19,506 bases of DNA from Actinomycetota bacterium (GTDB taxonomy: Bacteria > Zhuqueibacterota > Zhuqueibacteria > Residuimicrobiales > Krinioviventaceae). The notes below the pieces were generated by a model. That model searched no databases. It saw nothing but the letters and a program-made list of their open reading frames with translations, and had not been told where the DNA came from. This document shows positions 1-8,520 of the stretch, one piece after another. Numbering within the stretch: position 1 is the first letter of the stretch; each line of letters starts with the position of its first letter. The stretch lies in assembly GCA_011682565.1 (NCBI GenBank), contig JAACEJ010000008.1, positions 1 through 19,506 on the forward strand. The letters run 5' to 3'. Both the position numbers and the translations under genes were made by a program.

Positions 1-1034
1 AGTCCGATTTGTTTGCGTAATGGTTTCCAGTTATCGCGATATGCCTTGCTGTTCACCGTTGTACCGACCTTGTCTTTATAAACAAGGAGAACTCTGTCCG
101 GATTTTTTCGGTCTATGAGAAAGGGAGAGTGGGTGGTATATAAGATTTGATTTTTTACTGACAAATCCTCCAGAACTTTGACCAGGTCTTTTTGTCCTGC
201 GGGATGGAGATGAATGCCCGGTTCGTCTATCAGGAAAATATATTCATTGGTGCGTCCTTCAAAAGCCTGGGTGATAAAATTCACGTAAAATGACAGGTAC
301 CAGCGAAAACCCAGACTTCTGGAATCGGGTGTATCCAGAACCGTCGTCGAGTCGGAAAAATCGATATAGAGAACACGTCCGTTGACATGGAGCTTAATTT
401 CGATGCTTGGTTCCTGGGACCAAACGCGTCTTACTTGTTCGGTAATAATGCGGCTGGCTTCTTCGGCGGCGCGGCGACCGCGCGAACTATCTTCAAAAAT
501 AAGATTGTAATCTTCGATACCACCAATTTTGAGCAAATTTTTTTCCGTAGAAAATTCAATGCTGTCGGAGTTCAAACTACCAAAATCGACTTTATTTTTC
601 AATAATGGAATATCACAAAAATAGATAAGTTTTGGCAAATAATGCAGCAGCCGCTTAAAATCAATTGTATCAACTTCTCCGTCACCGACAATTAAATGAT
701 AATCTTTTAAATCCGGGCCATCACGCCGAATTTGGAACTGTTCAACATCTTTGAACACTTCGGAAATTCGAAGTAAATTTCGACGATTTTCTTTATTTAT
801 GTCACTGAACTCGAGGGTAATTTCCGGGCTTTTGCCCATGTAATAATGATTGGAATATTGACACGTAAACGTGTTGTCAAAAGGGACATCGCTGCGAAAA
901 GATTCGAGGGCTTTGAGAATGTTGGTCTTGCCGCTTTCATTGGCTCCAATGAGTACACTCACTTTTTGGTTCAAGGACATGGTGAGTTCGTAAATAGATT
1001 TAAATGCGCGGATGTGAACTTTGCTTAATATCAT
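1..1034 (-). CDS. AAA family ATPase, OLD/RecF-like (3' end outside the window)
   Basis: The reading frame is open from an ATG at 1034 to the left edge, about 344 codons, so the C-terminus is missing. The N-terminus has the ABC/SMC-like pattern of OLD-family ATPases: a first strand with 'HIRAFKSI' and Walker A 'GANESGKT' at residues 30-37. The Walker B 'FLIDEPGIHLHP' has its Asp-Glu at residues 270-271. A switch histidine lies in 'TTHSPFLID'. A GGAAGGG Shine-Dalgarno just upstream of the ATG supports the start. Family members use ATP to gate DNA processing, and many carry a C-terminal Toprim nuclease. Whether a Toprim is present here cannot be seen. The gene lies 77 bases downstream of the small membrane-protein gene on the same strand; a shared role is not implied. 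A stand-alone defence or repair role is possible but unproven. Confidence 0.85.
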   Translation of the reverse strand, partial: MILSKVHIRAFKSIYELTMSLNQKVSVLIGANESGKTNILKALESFRSDVPFDNTFTCQYSNHYYMGKSPEITLEFSDINKENRRNLLRISEVFKDVEQFQIRRDGPDLKDYHLIVGDGEVDTIDFKRLLHYLPKLIYFCDIPLLKNKVDFGSLNSDSIEFSTEKNLLKIGGIEDYNLIFEDSSRGRRAAEEASRIITEQVRRVWSQEPSIEIKLHVNGRVLYIDFSDSTTVLDTPDSRSLGFRWYLSFYVNFITQAFEGRTNEYIFLIDEPGIHLHPAGQKDLVKVLEDLSVKNQILYTTHSPFLIDRKNPDRVLLVYKDKVGTTVNSKAYRDNWKPLRKQIG

Positions 1035-1111
1035 TTTTCCCTTCCCATTTTAACTGACCAAGTCCTCTAAATATATAAAGCAACAGTTTTGAAAGCAAGA
1101 GATTAATTTTT

Positions 1112-1393
1112 TTACTTCGTTGGCAGCAGTGATTTGATAAATCCAAATATCGAAAAAATAAAAAGCGCAAATGCAAAATGAGTGATGGTAAAGCCGTGAG
1201 GCAATCCTTTTTTAAACATGGCAGACCAAAACAATAGTGCCGAAATGGCCCAGACGAGCCGTATCAGCAGGGTCCTGAACTTTTTATCCAAAGCTCTTTT
1301 TTGCAAAAAAGAGTTGTACCACCGTGCAAACCAGTCAATAGCGAAAAACATGACCAGGGTCATTAAAGAGACCGATAACATTTTCTCGCCCAA
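1112..1393 (-). CDS. small integral membrane protein, unknown function
   Basis: This encodes 93 residues with about three hydrophobic segments, near residues 5-22, 43-60 and 70-90, and basic residues between the first two (QKRALDKKFR). I do not recognise a family. The start chosen is a TTG at 1393, because a perfect AGGAGG (1404-1399) lies 5 bases before it. The nearest ATG at 1381 would be 17 bases from that site. The gene begins 19 bases after the stop of the glucan phosphorylase gene, so it is probably co-transcribed with it. Nothing in the sequence shows what it does; the neighbour could be coincidental. Confidence 0.6.
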   Translation of the reverse strand: MGEKMLSVSLMTLVMFFAIDWFARWYNSFLQKRALDKKFRTLLIRLVWAISALLFWSAMFKKGLPHGFTITHFAFALFIFSIFGFIKSLLPTK

Positions 1394-1398
1394 TTGAA

Positions 1399-1404
1399 CC
1401 TCCT
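1399..1404 (-). promoter_or_regulatory. ribosome binding site deciding a TTG start
   Basis: A perfect AGGAGG on the minus strand stands 5 bases before the TTG at 1393. It is 17 bases from the next in-frame ATG, so it favours the TTG as start of the small membrane protein. Confidence 0.6.
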
Positions 1405-1412
1405 GAAAAAAA

Positions 1413-3986
1413 CTAATCGCCTTTGAACCATTTTATCAGGCCCATTTCATGCGGATTCGGCAACTCGGGGTGATGAGGTAATACACGAATTGAGAAGCCG
1501 TGTTTTCCAGTCGCTTTGCATGGAATATTGGCTTGAAAAACGTACGCTCCCCTTTCATCCTTATTTTTGATTTCCATTCGCATCGAAGTCCCTTTTTCTA
1601 TCATGCAGTTGGTATCCAACTGCCCGTAATAGACTTCGACGCATAGATCTTCCGGTTTTAATTTTCCGGTTTCAAGAGAAGCTGAAATGAAAAGTAGTTC
1701 GCCAACTTTACGCTCGCTTTCTTTTGGTCCGGTAATGTCCAGAATTTTTACGTCTTGCCAATTGGCAGAGACGCGCTGCTTCCATTCTGCCAGTTGTTTG
1801 GCAGCTTTCATATCGTCCTGAACCAAACGGCTCCAGCGTTCAGCGGCAGGCAAATAATATTTTTGTAAATAATCCCGAACCATACGATTTGTGTTAAAGT
1901 ATGGACAAACCTTTTGCATACTGGCTTTCATCATGGCGATCCACTCGCGCGGCAGCCTGTTCAAACTTTGTTTGTAAAATGCAGGTATAATTTCATTTTC
2001 CAATAAATCATAAAGTGCTTCCGATTCAACCTGGTCTTGCTCGTTGTGATCATCATACACTTCTCCGCGACCAATAGCCCAGCCGATGCTGTTTTCATAA
2101 GCTTCATCCCACCAGCCATCCAAAATACTGAAATTAAGTGCACCGTTTGCTCCTGCTTTCATTCCACTCGTGCCACTGGCCTCGTGTGGGCGCCGTGGTG
2201 TATTCAGCCAAATATCGGAACCCTGAACAAGATAGGATGCGATTTTCATATTGTAATTTTCCAGGAAGACAATTTTATGTCTGAATTCCTCTGTTCTTAT
2301 AATACGAAAAATGTTGCGGATAATTCCCTTGCCGACCTTGTCGTGTGGGTGCGCTTTGCCGGCAATAATGATTTGTACCGGTTTATCCTTGTTATTTAAT
2401 ATTTTGCTCAGCCGGTTCAAATCTTTGAAAAGCAAATAAGCTCTTTTATATTCTGCAAAACGACGTGCAAAACCAATCGTCAGTGCTTCCGGATTCAGGA
2501 CTTCGGCTGCCAGGTCGATGTCTTTTTTGCTGGCCCCCGATTTTTTCAATTGTTCTTGTAATTTTGTCCTGGCAATGGCGACCAATCTTTCCCGCCGTCT
2601 TTCATGAGTCCGCCACAATTCTTCATCCGGGATATTTTGTATTTCTGCCCACAATGATTCATCCGCAGGATTTCTGTACCATATCGATCGAAGATAGCGG
2701 TAGAATAATTCCGCCATGTCCCTGGAAATCCATGTGCGTACGTGAACGCCGTTGGTTACATGGCCGATGGGAATCTCGTCAACCGGTGTTTCCGGCCATA
2801 GATATTGCCACATTTCTCTGGCAATATGGCCATGCAACTTGCTTACACCATTGCAATTACCCGCCATGTTGATGGCGAATATAGCCATATTGAATTTTCC
2901 CTCGGTCTGCGGGAGATGCACACCTCCGAGATTGTAAAACCTGTCTTTGGAAACCTGCATGGATTCACAATAGCCGGTCAGGTATTTATCAACAAGACCG
3001 GTATCAAATTGATCAATGCCCGCTGTGACGGGAGTGTGCGTGGTAAAAAGATTTCCTCCACGTGTTGCTTCGACTGCTTCCTCGAAGCTGAGTTTGGTGG
3101 AACCGTTGTCGAGCATAAGTTGCCGCACCCTTTCGAGCGATAAAAATGCCGAGTGCCCTTCATTCATGTGGCACACTTGCGGCTCGATATTCAATGCTTT
3201 TAAAGCGCGGATGCCTCCCACTCCCAACAGAATCTCCTGCTTAATTCGCATTTCACTGTCGCCGCCGTAGAGCTGTGCTGTGATGTCCTGATCTTCAGGA
3301 GAATTTTGCGGTACATTCGCGTCCAGAAGATATAAGGGAATCCGGCCAACCTGGGCCCGCCATATTTGAGCGTAAATTTTGCGTTTGGGGAAATCCAGAG
3401 AGATAAGAATGGGGTTACCCGATTCATCTTTTTCCGGGAAAAGCGACAAATTATAAAAGTCATTTCGATGATACGTTTCCTGCTGCCAGCCGTCCTTGGA
3501 AAGATACTGGTGGAAAAATCCCTGCTGATATAAAAGACCGACCCCAACCAGCGGCAGGCCGAGATCGCTGGAAGACTTTAGATGGTCACCGGCCAGGATA
3601 CCTAATCCGCCTGAATAAATCGGAACGCCGGTTGCCAGGCCGTATTCCATAGAAAAATAGGCAATACGAAAAAATGTTTTATCTTTGAAGCTTTTTTGGA
3701 ACCATGTTGTACGCGACATATAATCGTCCAGGTTTTCGCGCACACGGGCAAGCTGCGACAAATATCCGTCGTCGTTGGCAACGGCTTCCAATCGTTCCTG
3801 AGAAACCATCCCAAGTAAAATTACGGGGTTGCGTTCATACTTTCGCCACAGTTCACTATCGAGACGACGAAAAAGTGCCTGCGAATTATGATCCCATGTC
3901 CAATATAAATTAAAAGCAAGTTCCTTCAAATAGCTCAATTTCTCAGGCAATGAAGGAACGACACGATATTCTTTAACTTTATACAT
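1413..3986 (-). CDS. glgP: alpha-glucan (glycogen/maltodextrin) phosphorylase
   Basis: This is a GT35-family enzyme that uses phosphate and pyridoxal phosphate to release glucose-1-phosphate from the ends of alpha-1,4-glucans in the cytoplasm. The 857-residue length and layout match the bacterial and archaeal type with an N-terminal DUF3417 segment (about residues 10-120, including 'ELAFNLYWTWDHNSQALFRR') rather than the E. coli type. The core has 'YFSMEYGLATGVPIYSGGLG' and 'HMNEGHSAF'. The cofactor site is 'EASGTSGMKAGANGALNFS', with the PLP lysine at about residue 610. All key motifs are intact and no frameshift is seen. An AAGGA site precedes the ATG at 3986. It heads a leftward unit with the small membrane protein and diverges from the toxin-antitoxin pair. 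The role in storage-glucan turnover is inferred from the family. Confidence 0.96.
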   Translation of the reverse strand: MYKVKEYRVVPSLPEKLSYLKELAFNLYWTWDHNSQALFRRLDSELWRKYERNPVILLGMVSQERLEAVANDDGYLSQLARVRENLDDYMSRTTWFQKSFKDKTFFRIAYFSMEYGLATGVPIYSGGLGILAGDHLKSSSDLGLPLVGVGLLYQQGFFHQYLSKDGWQQETYHRNDFYNLSLFPEKDESGNPILISLDFPKRKIYAQIWRAQVGRIPLYLLDANVPQNSPEDQDITAQLYGGDSEMRIKQEILLGVGGIRALKALNIEPQVCHMNEGHSAFLSLERVRQLMLDNGSTKLSFEEAVEATRGGNLFTTHTPVTAGIDQFDTGLVDKYLTGYCESMQVSKDRFYNLGGVHLPQTEGKFNMAIFAINMAGNCNGVSKLHGHIAREMWQYLWPETPVDEIPIGHVTNGVHVRTWISRDMAELFYRYLRSIWYRNPADESLWAEIQNIPDEELWRTHERRRERLVAIARTKLQEQLKKSGASKKDIDLAAEVLNPEALTIGFARRFAEYKRAYLLFKDLNRLSKILNNKDKPVQIIIAGKAHPHDKVGKGIIRNIFRIIRTEEFRHKIVFLENYNMKIASYLVQGSDIWLNTPRRPHEASGTSGMKAGANGALNFSILDGWWDEAYENSIGWAIGRGEVYDDHNEQDQVESEALYDLLENEIIPAFYKQSLNRLPREWIAMMKASMQKVCPYFNTNRMVRDYLQKYYLPAAERWSRLVQDDMKAAKQLAEWKQRVSANWQDVKILDITGPKESERKVGELLFISASLETGKLKPEDLCVEVYYGQLDTNCMIEKGTSMRMEIKNKDERGAYVFQANIPCKATGKHGFSIRVLPHHPELPNPHEMGLIKWFKGD

Positions 3987-4143
3987 TTTGTTCCTTTACA
4001 TTTTTTTTGATGAAAGATTAATTTACAAAAATCATCTCATTAATCAAATCAAAAATAAAATTCTCTTGCAATAAATGAATTATTCAGTAAATTTAAGAAA
4101 ATGTAGCGTTACTAATATCTGCCTTTGTTTTGGAGGTGCAAAA
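3987..4143. other. AT-rich divergent intergenic region between glgP and the antitoxin gene
   Basis: About 157 very AT-rich bases separate divergent start codons and must hold both promoters. I could not assign convincing -35/-10 or FCB-type -33/-7 boxes. The antitoxin Shine-Dalgarno (GGAGGTG at 4132-4138) is clear. Confidence 0.4.
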
Positions 4144-4392
4144 ATGAAAATTATTGAATATGTTACTAAAATGCAGGCAGACGGTGATATTGTAATCCCC
4201 AGGAGAGTTATTAAAGAGTTGAATTTGACAACAAAAGAAAAATTGCTCATTTCTATCAAACCGGAAATTAAGAAGAAAGGGTTGGCCTGGTTCTGTGGTA
4301 AGTGGAAAGATAATCGTGATGTAGAAGATATCATCTCTGATGTTTACAAGTCGCGAAGAAATAATAATCGCGCAGAGAAAATTTCATTATGA
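4144..4392 (+). CDS. AbrB/MazE-fold antitoxin of a VapBC-type pair
   Basis: This encodes an 82-residue protein whose first half has the swapped-hairpin AbrB/SpoVT pattern 'MQADGDIVIPRRVIKELNL' followed by 'KEKLLISI'. That is the DNA-binding part that normally represses the operon as a dimer. The C-terminal half, rich in Lys and Arg, would wrap the toxin. The ATG at 4144 is preceded by GGAGGTG with good spacing; an upstream in-frame ATG at 4075 has no such site and would add 23 unlikely residues. The stop overlaps the toxin start as ATGA (4389-4392), so translation is probably coupled. Autoregulation from the upstream AT-rich region is expected for the family but no operator was identified. 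Confidence 0.85.
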   Translation: MKIIEYVTKMQADGDIVIPRRVIKELNLTTKEKLLISIKPEIKKKGLAWFCGKWKDNRDVEDIISDVYKSRRNNNRAEKISL

Positions 4393-4799
4393 ATTCAAAG
4401 GATCGATATCTTGTTGATACGGATATAATTATTTACTGGTTGAATAATACCTGTCCACAGATCAATAAGAAAATTGTTCAAGCAAGTGATAGTCGGATTT
4501 TTATTTCCGCCATAACTATCGCAGAATTGTATTATGGCGCCTTTAATTCTTTTAAGCAAAAGGACAATTGTAAACTGCTTGATCAACTCACACAAGAGAT
4601 CAATATTATAAATTTTGATTTTGCTTCTGGTAAGGTTTTTGGCAAGGTCAAGGCGGAATTAAAAAAGAAAGGCCAAATGATAAACGATTCCGATATATTC
4701 ATTGCAGCAACCGCAATAGAGGGGAAATTCATCCTTGTTTCTAACAATGAAAGTCATTTTACGCGCATTGATGGTTTAAAAGTTGAGAATTGGGTGTGA
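4389..4799 (+). CDS. vapC: VapC-type PIN-domain ribonuclease toxin
   Basis: This 136-residue protein has the usual PIN-domain length. The acidic residues that hold Mg2+/Mn2+ are visible: 'YLVDTDIIIYWL' near residues 8-19 (two Asp), the Glu in 'ITIAELYYG' near residue 46, and 'INDSDIFIAATAI' near residue 100. The last acidic or Asn position lies in 'LVSNNESHF'. PIN toxins of this class cleave RNA, often initiator tRNA or 23S rRNA; the target here is unknown. The gene overlaps its antitoxin gene by four bases. No truncation is seen, so the pair looks functional. It is followed by two palindromes and no further gene for 450 bases. Confidence 0.9.
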   Translation: MNSKDRYLVDTDIIIYWLNNTCPQINKKIVQASDSRIFISAITIAELYYGAFNSFKQKDNCKLLDQLTQEINIINFDFASGKVFGKVKAELKKKGQMINDSDIFIAATAIEGKFILVSNNESHFTRIDGLKVENWV

Positions 4800-4818
4800 C
4801 ATTGTACCTCGTTTGAAA

Positions 4819-4844
4819 GAACAAGGGGATGCATTCCCTTGTTC
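4819..4844. terminator. hairpin downstream of the toxin gene (possible terminator)
   Basis: The inverted repeat has arms GAACAAGGG and CCCTTGTTC, about 10 pairs when one more purine-pyrimidine pair is counted, around a short ATGCAT-type loop. It lies 20 bases after the vapC stop. It is not followed by a T-run, so it may instead be a palindromic repeat or a bidirectional structure. Confidence 0.45.
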
Positions 4845-4911
4845 AAATTTGGCATAAAATCCTACACTTTGAATAAACACTAAACCAAAATATATCACAT
4901 TACTGGCACAT

Positions 4912-4951
4912 CGGTTGCTGGTAAAAGGTCAATGCGTTTTACCAGTAACCG
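4912..4951. repeat. long perfect-looking hairpin, 15-position stem
   Basis: The arms CGGTTGCTGGTAAAA and TTTTACCAGTAACCG pair at 14 of 15 positions with one G-T wobble, around a 10-base spacer. The stem is AT/GC mixed and followed by CTTCTTA rather than a T-run. It could be a weak terminator, a dispersed palindromic repeat or a regulator-binding dyad. Confidence 0.5.
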
Positions 4952-5242
4952 CTTCTTACGAAATGCTTACCTCTTGACTGCCTGCATTTTGGGGAGGAAG
5001 AAGGGGAATTCGGGTCGCGTTACTATATTGTTTACAATTTGTTAACCTTTTCAATAACCGGATTCTCAATGAAAAGATCCTTGGGAGGAGGTGGTGTGGC
5101 CATTTTTATTTTCCTGCCCTGATTGTATCAATTTGAGCGAACGTTTCAATTCGATACAAAAAAATATCCATTCAGGCTTTACGTTTGCTGTGGAAATGCA
5201 GTTTACGTTTTTAAGCTCTATTATTTTTTTTCACTTTTATCA

Positions 5243-5248
5243 AGGAGG
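5243..5248 (+). promoter_or_regulatory. ribosome binding site of gene A
   Basis: AGGAGG lies 5 bases before the ATG at 5254 but only 2 bases before the in-frame GTG at 5251. It therefore supports the ATG. Confidence 0.6.
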
Positions 5249-5253
5249 GTGTG

Positions 5254-6672
5254 ATGATACATTCATTCCGAAATCCTCTCCTGATCTTAGCATGTGTCAT
5301 CCTTTTGGGAATGACGGTTTTTGCATCTGCGCAGAGTTTAGATACACTCGCGGTTGGAAGTAGCAGCGGATTGCCGGGTCAGGGTGGATATAGCTTTTCG
5401 ATTCATTTGATCAACGCAACAACAATTAAGGGTCTCGTCTTTAATCTGAAAGATCTGCCCGACTCACTCAAAATCACTGATATTGCATTAACAGCATTAT
5501 CAGCAGGTTTTCGTGTTGACACTGTCTCTGTCGGTGGTGCAATGAAGTTCATGATGATTCCTGTCGATGGTGCTAGTCCGCTTTTTTCCCCTGACAGCGG
5601 AGCAATTCTCGACATTACGGTTAAAGCAGATGCCAATGCTGTGGGCGGCACTTTTGCCACGGTTTCCCTGGACAGTGTTGTTGTTGCGGATGTCGGCAAT
5701 CAATCCGTCAGCCCCATGCTTGTGGATGGAAGATTCTGGTTTGGCCAAAAAGGCGATGTGGTTTACAATGCGGCGGTGGATCTTTTTGATGTGCTGCGCA
5801 TGATCGACATAGCCATCCAGAGACCGCCGGTACCCACGGAATACGAACAGTGGGCCGGAGATATTAATGAGGATGGTCTTATCGATGTTGTAGACATTGG
5901 CCTTGCCATGGATATGGCTGTTTCCTTTGTTACAACATCGTCGAATCCCATTGTCTCTGATGCATCGCAAACAATGGGAAGCGTGCGTATAGAAATGCCT
6001 TCACTTCCCGATGATTTTTCCGGATCTACCGAATTACCTGTTTACATAAAGTCCTCTGCCCCTGTGAGCGGTCTGCAGCTCGTTTTTGATATTGATCAGC
6101 AAAAGTATCAAATTCAGTCACCAAAGACCACGGCGCTTGCACATAATATGCGGCTGGTCAGCAAAATTGCAAACAACAAGCTCACTCTTCTCTTGGCGAG
6201 TACTGATGGAACAATGATTCCCATGGGCGAGGGGAAAATCTTGTCTCTGCCGGTAACCGTAAAAGATCGCACTGTGGAATCCGGGCCAATAAAAATTGAA
6301 AATGCTTTGGCGGGCACGGAAAAAGCCGGAAAGCTGGAGGCCTATTTTGGCCAAAGCACCCTCGATAACTCGACAGTTCCCGAGTCTTTTGCCCTTTATC
6401 AAAACAGTCCGAATCCATTCAATATGTCGACGACAATATTTTATGATGTGCCGAATATCAATTCCGGTGAAGCGAATATCACTCTGACCATTTATAACAC
6501 ACAGGGACAGTTGGTCAGGACGCTGGTGAATCAAAAAAAGCAACCCGGCAAATATTCGGCTTCCTGGAATGGAACGGATGAATCGGGACATATTATTTCA
6601 ACGGGCGTCTATTTTTATCGTTTGACAACAGGGAATGTTGTCATAACTAAAAAGCTCGCTGTTTTAAAATAG
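5254..6672 (+). CDS. gene A: exported cohesin-like / dockerin / cohesin-like protein with type IX sorting module
   Basis: The product has 472 residues. A signal peptide ends near residue 26 (ASA/QS). Residues 29-164 form a cohesin-like beta-sandwich with the signature 'IKGLVFNLKDLPDSL'. Residues 165-225 are a two-loop dockerin type I-like module: loop 1 'GDVVYNAAVDLFD' is degenerate, while loop 2 'GDINEDGLIDVVD' has all calcium-ligand positions. Residues 235-360 look like a second, diverged cohesin-like domain ('APVSGLQLVFDID'). The last 95 residues from 'FALYQNSPNPFN' to 'VITKKLAVLK' are a type IX C-terminal sorting / FlgD-like module, which sends proteins across the outer membrane in FCB bacteria. 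No catalytic domain was recognised. Gene B follows after 36 bases, so they are likely one transcript. Surface scaffold is the best guess. Confidence 0.8.
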   Translation: MIHSFRNPLLILACVILLGMTVFASAQSLDTLAVGSSSGLPGQGGYSFSIHLINATTIKGLVFNLKDLPDSLKITDIALTALSAGFRVDTVSVGGAMKFMMIPVDGASPLFSPDSGAILDITVKADANAVGGTFATVSLDSVVVADVGNQSVSPMLVDGRFWFGQKGDVVYNAAVDLFDVLRMIDIAIQRPPVPTEYEQWAGDINEDGLIDVVDIGLAMDMAVSFVTTSSNPIVSDASQTMGSVRIEMPSLPDDFSGSTELPVYIKSSAPVSGLQLVFDIDQQKYQIQSPKTTALAHNMRLVSKIANNKLTLLLASTDGTMIPMGEGKILSLPVTVKDRTVESGPIKIENALAGTEKAGKLEAYFGQSTLDNSTVPESFALYQNSPNPFNMSTTIFYDVPNINSGEANITLTIYNTQGQLVRTLVNQKKQPGKYSASWNGTDESGHIISTGVYFYRLTTGNVVITKKLAVLK

Positions 6673-6708
6673 TCATGAATTGTAAAATCAATTATCGAGG
6701 GCATAGAT

Positions 6709-8511
6709 ATGAAAATCAATAAACTTTATTTAACGTTTATTATCCTCTTGTTCGGTGCATTCACTGCGTATGTGAATGCAGGAACAATTGTGGATAATTT
6801 TAACCGGACGACGCTGGGTCCAAACTGGACTGCAGACCCGGAATACCAGATTGTGTCGAATGCATTATCAAATACGGCTACTACACAATCCTGGGGATAT
6901 TTAGCAGTATACAATGCTGTCGTTAATCCGACTGAAGTGTCTTTTCGCTGGGCTGCCGGCGGCGATACCGAAGGCGCAAATTCGGGCGGTATAGCAATCT
7001 TCCTTAATTCCAGCAACACCGACGCCACCGGCTATTTTGTTATGCGCCGAAATGATGATATCTATTTGCATCCGCTTGTCAATGGTGTGGTTCAGCGCGG
7101 AACAATTTTGGATACGACACCCGGGACGCTGGCCAAAGCAACGCCCGGCGATGTCATCAAAGTTGTTGCCAGTACCAGTGCGGGAGGCCATCATTTTGAT
7201 TTTTACATTAATGGAACTTTTGATGGCCGCGTTACCGATGCAAACAAAATCTATGGAAACGGCAGTGTAAAGTACGCCGGCGTGATTTTGTATGGAGACC
7301 GAAACAACAATATCGATGATTTTACCCTGCGTGCAGCTACCATCGATTTGACTTCGCCTAATGGCGGAGAAGTGTGGACGGTAAACTCTGTTCACAATAT
7401 CACCTGGAGTTCATCAGATTTTAGCGGCAGCGTCAAGATTGAACTTTCGACAGATGACGGCACCAGTTGGGCGCCAATCGTTTCTTCTACAGGCAATACG
7501 GGTTCATACAGTTGGACGATTCCCAATGCGACATCGCAAACATGTCTCATTCGTATCTCGGATGCTACGGACGGAATTCCGTCCGACGTGAGCGATTCAA
7601 ATTTTGAGATCGAGCCGGAAACGGAAGAGGTTACGCTGCTGGGACCCAATGGCGGCGAGAACTGGATAATTAATACAACCCAGGATATTACCTGGTATGC
7701 GACCAGTATCGTTGCCAATATTAAAATTGAATACTCGACGGATAACGGCGCCACGTGGACATTGATTACTGCAAGTACACCCAACGACGGCAGCTACACC
7801 TGGACCGTTCCGGCACAAGTTACCGGGCAGGCGCTCATCAAAGTCTCGGATATTGACGGCTTGCCGACCGACATGAGCGATGATACTTTTACAATTTCCG
7901 CGCTTGTCACGTTGAAAGTTCAGGACGCCAGCGGAGAGCCGGGAAGCTCCGGTAATATCGTGAATGTGTGGTTAAACAATCAAACGAACGTCCGGGGAGT
8001 TGTCTTTAAGTTGAATGATGTGCCGGACTCTTTGACCGCTACGGCCGTTGTACCTGTCGGGCGGGCATCATCTTTTGATGCGATACTCAAAGACACCAAT
8101 GGTGCAGCTTCTGTAATCCTCGTTTCGTTCTCCGGTGCCGTCGTTCCGGTTGGGAATGGACCGATAGTACAAATTGTTTATGACATCAAGCCGGATGGCA
8201 ATCCGACATTTTTGGGATACTCCTCGGCGATGACATTATCCGAAACCCAGATAAGCGATGCAAACGGCGACCTCGTCGTACCCGAATTGGTTCACGGACA
8301 ATTTCAATACGTACTTTCCGGCGATGTTACCGGAGCGGGCGGAGCCCCTGACGGCATCATCGATCAGTTGGATATAGATCGCATGGTTGAATTGACAATG
8401 GGCACCGGTGTTCCTATGTCAAACTTTGATTTGCTGGCCGGCGATATGGATCATGACGGCGACATCGATCTTTTTGATACGCTGCAGGTATTTGATATCG
8501 TTTATCCCTAA
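6709..8511 (+). CDS. gene B: exported multidomain protein ending in cohesin-like and dockerin modules
   Basis: The product has 600 residues. The signal peptide ends near residue 24 (VNA/GT). Residues 25-208 resemble a concanavalin/LamG-type jelly roll ('DNFNRTTLGPNWTADPEYQI'), possibly sugar-binding. Residues 211-305 and 308-398 are two repeats of the 'PNGGExW...ITW...STDDGTSW' Ig-like type common in surface proteins. Residues 400-537 are a cohesin-like module ('VRGVVFKLNDVPDSL') closely similar to that of gene A. Residues 538-600 form a dockerin: loop 1 'GDVTGAGGAPDGIIDQLD' carries an insertion, loop 2 'GDMDHDGDIDLFD' is canonical. The protein stops at the dockerin and has no type IX module, unlike genes A and C, so surface retention might depend on partners. 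A GAGGG site lies 7 bases before the ATG. Function is inferred from domains only. Confidence 0.8.
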   Translation: MKINKLYLTFIILLFGAFTAYVNAGTIVDNFNRTTLGPNWTADPEYQIVSNALSNTATTQSWGYLAVYNAVVNPTEVSFRWAAGGDTEGANSGGIAIFLNSSNTDATGYFVMRRNDDIYLHPLVNGVVQRGTILDTTPGTLAKATPGDVIKVVASTSAGGHHFDFYINGTFDGRVTDANKIYGNGSVKYAGVILYGDRNNNIDDFTLRAATIDLTSPNGGEVWTVNSVHNITWSSSDFSGSVKIELSTDDGTSWAPIVSSTGNTGSYSWTIPNATSQTCLIRISDATDGIPSDVSDSNFEIEPETEEVTLLGPNGGENWIINTTQDITWYATSIVANIKIEYSTDNGATWTLITASTPNDGSYTWTVPAQVTGQALIKVSDIDGLPTDMSDDTFTISALVTLKVQDASGEPGSSGNIVNVWLNNQTNVRGVVFKLNDVPDSLTATAVVPVGRASSFDAILKDTNGAASVILVSFSGAVVPVGNGPIVQIVYDIKPDGNPTFLGYSSAMTLSETQISDANGDLVVPELVHGQFQYVLSGDVTGAGGAPDGIIDQLDIDRMVELTMGTGVPMSNFDLLAGDMDHDGDIDLFDTLQVFDIVYP

Positions 8512-8520
8512 ATGCTTGTC

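Larger units (their letters stand above)
4800..5253. other. intergenic region with two palindromes, no gene seen
   Basis: About 450 bases hold the hairpins at 4819-4844 and 4912-4951, then AT-rich sequence leading to the strong AAGGAGG before gene A. A GTG at 5091 directly abuts a GGAGGAG tract, and its frame runs into gene A in the wrong frame; I do not treat it as a gene. The promoter of the three-gene surface-protein cluster probably lies here, but no box is convincing. Confidence 0.4.

Noticed and set aside
2037..3270. Several 60-135 codon frames on the plus strand under glgP
   Set aside because: All lie within a full-length, motif-complete phosphorylase and have no ribosome sites or recognisable domains.
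5091..5363. A 90-codon GTG-start frame overlapping the start of gene A
   Set aside because: The GGAGGAG tract touches the GTG with no spacing, the peptide matches nothing, and it runs in another frame across the signal peptide of gene A.
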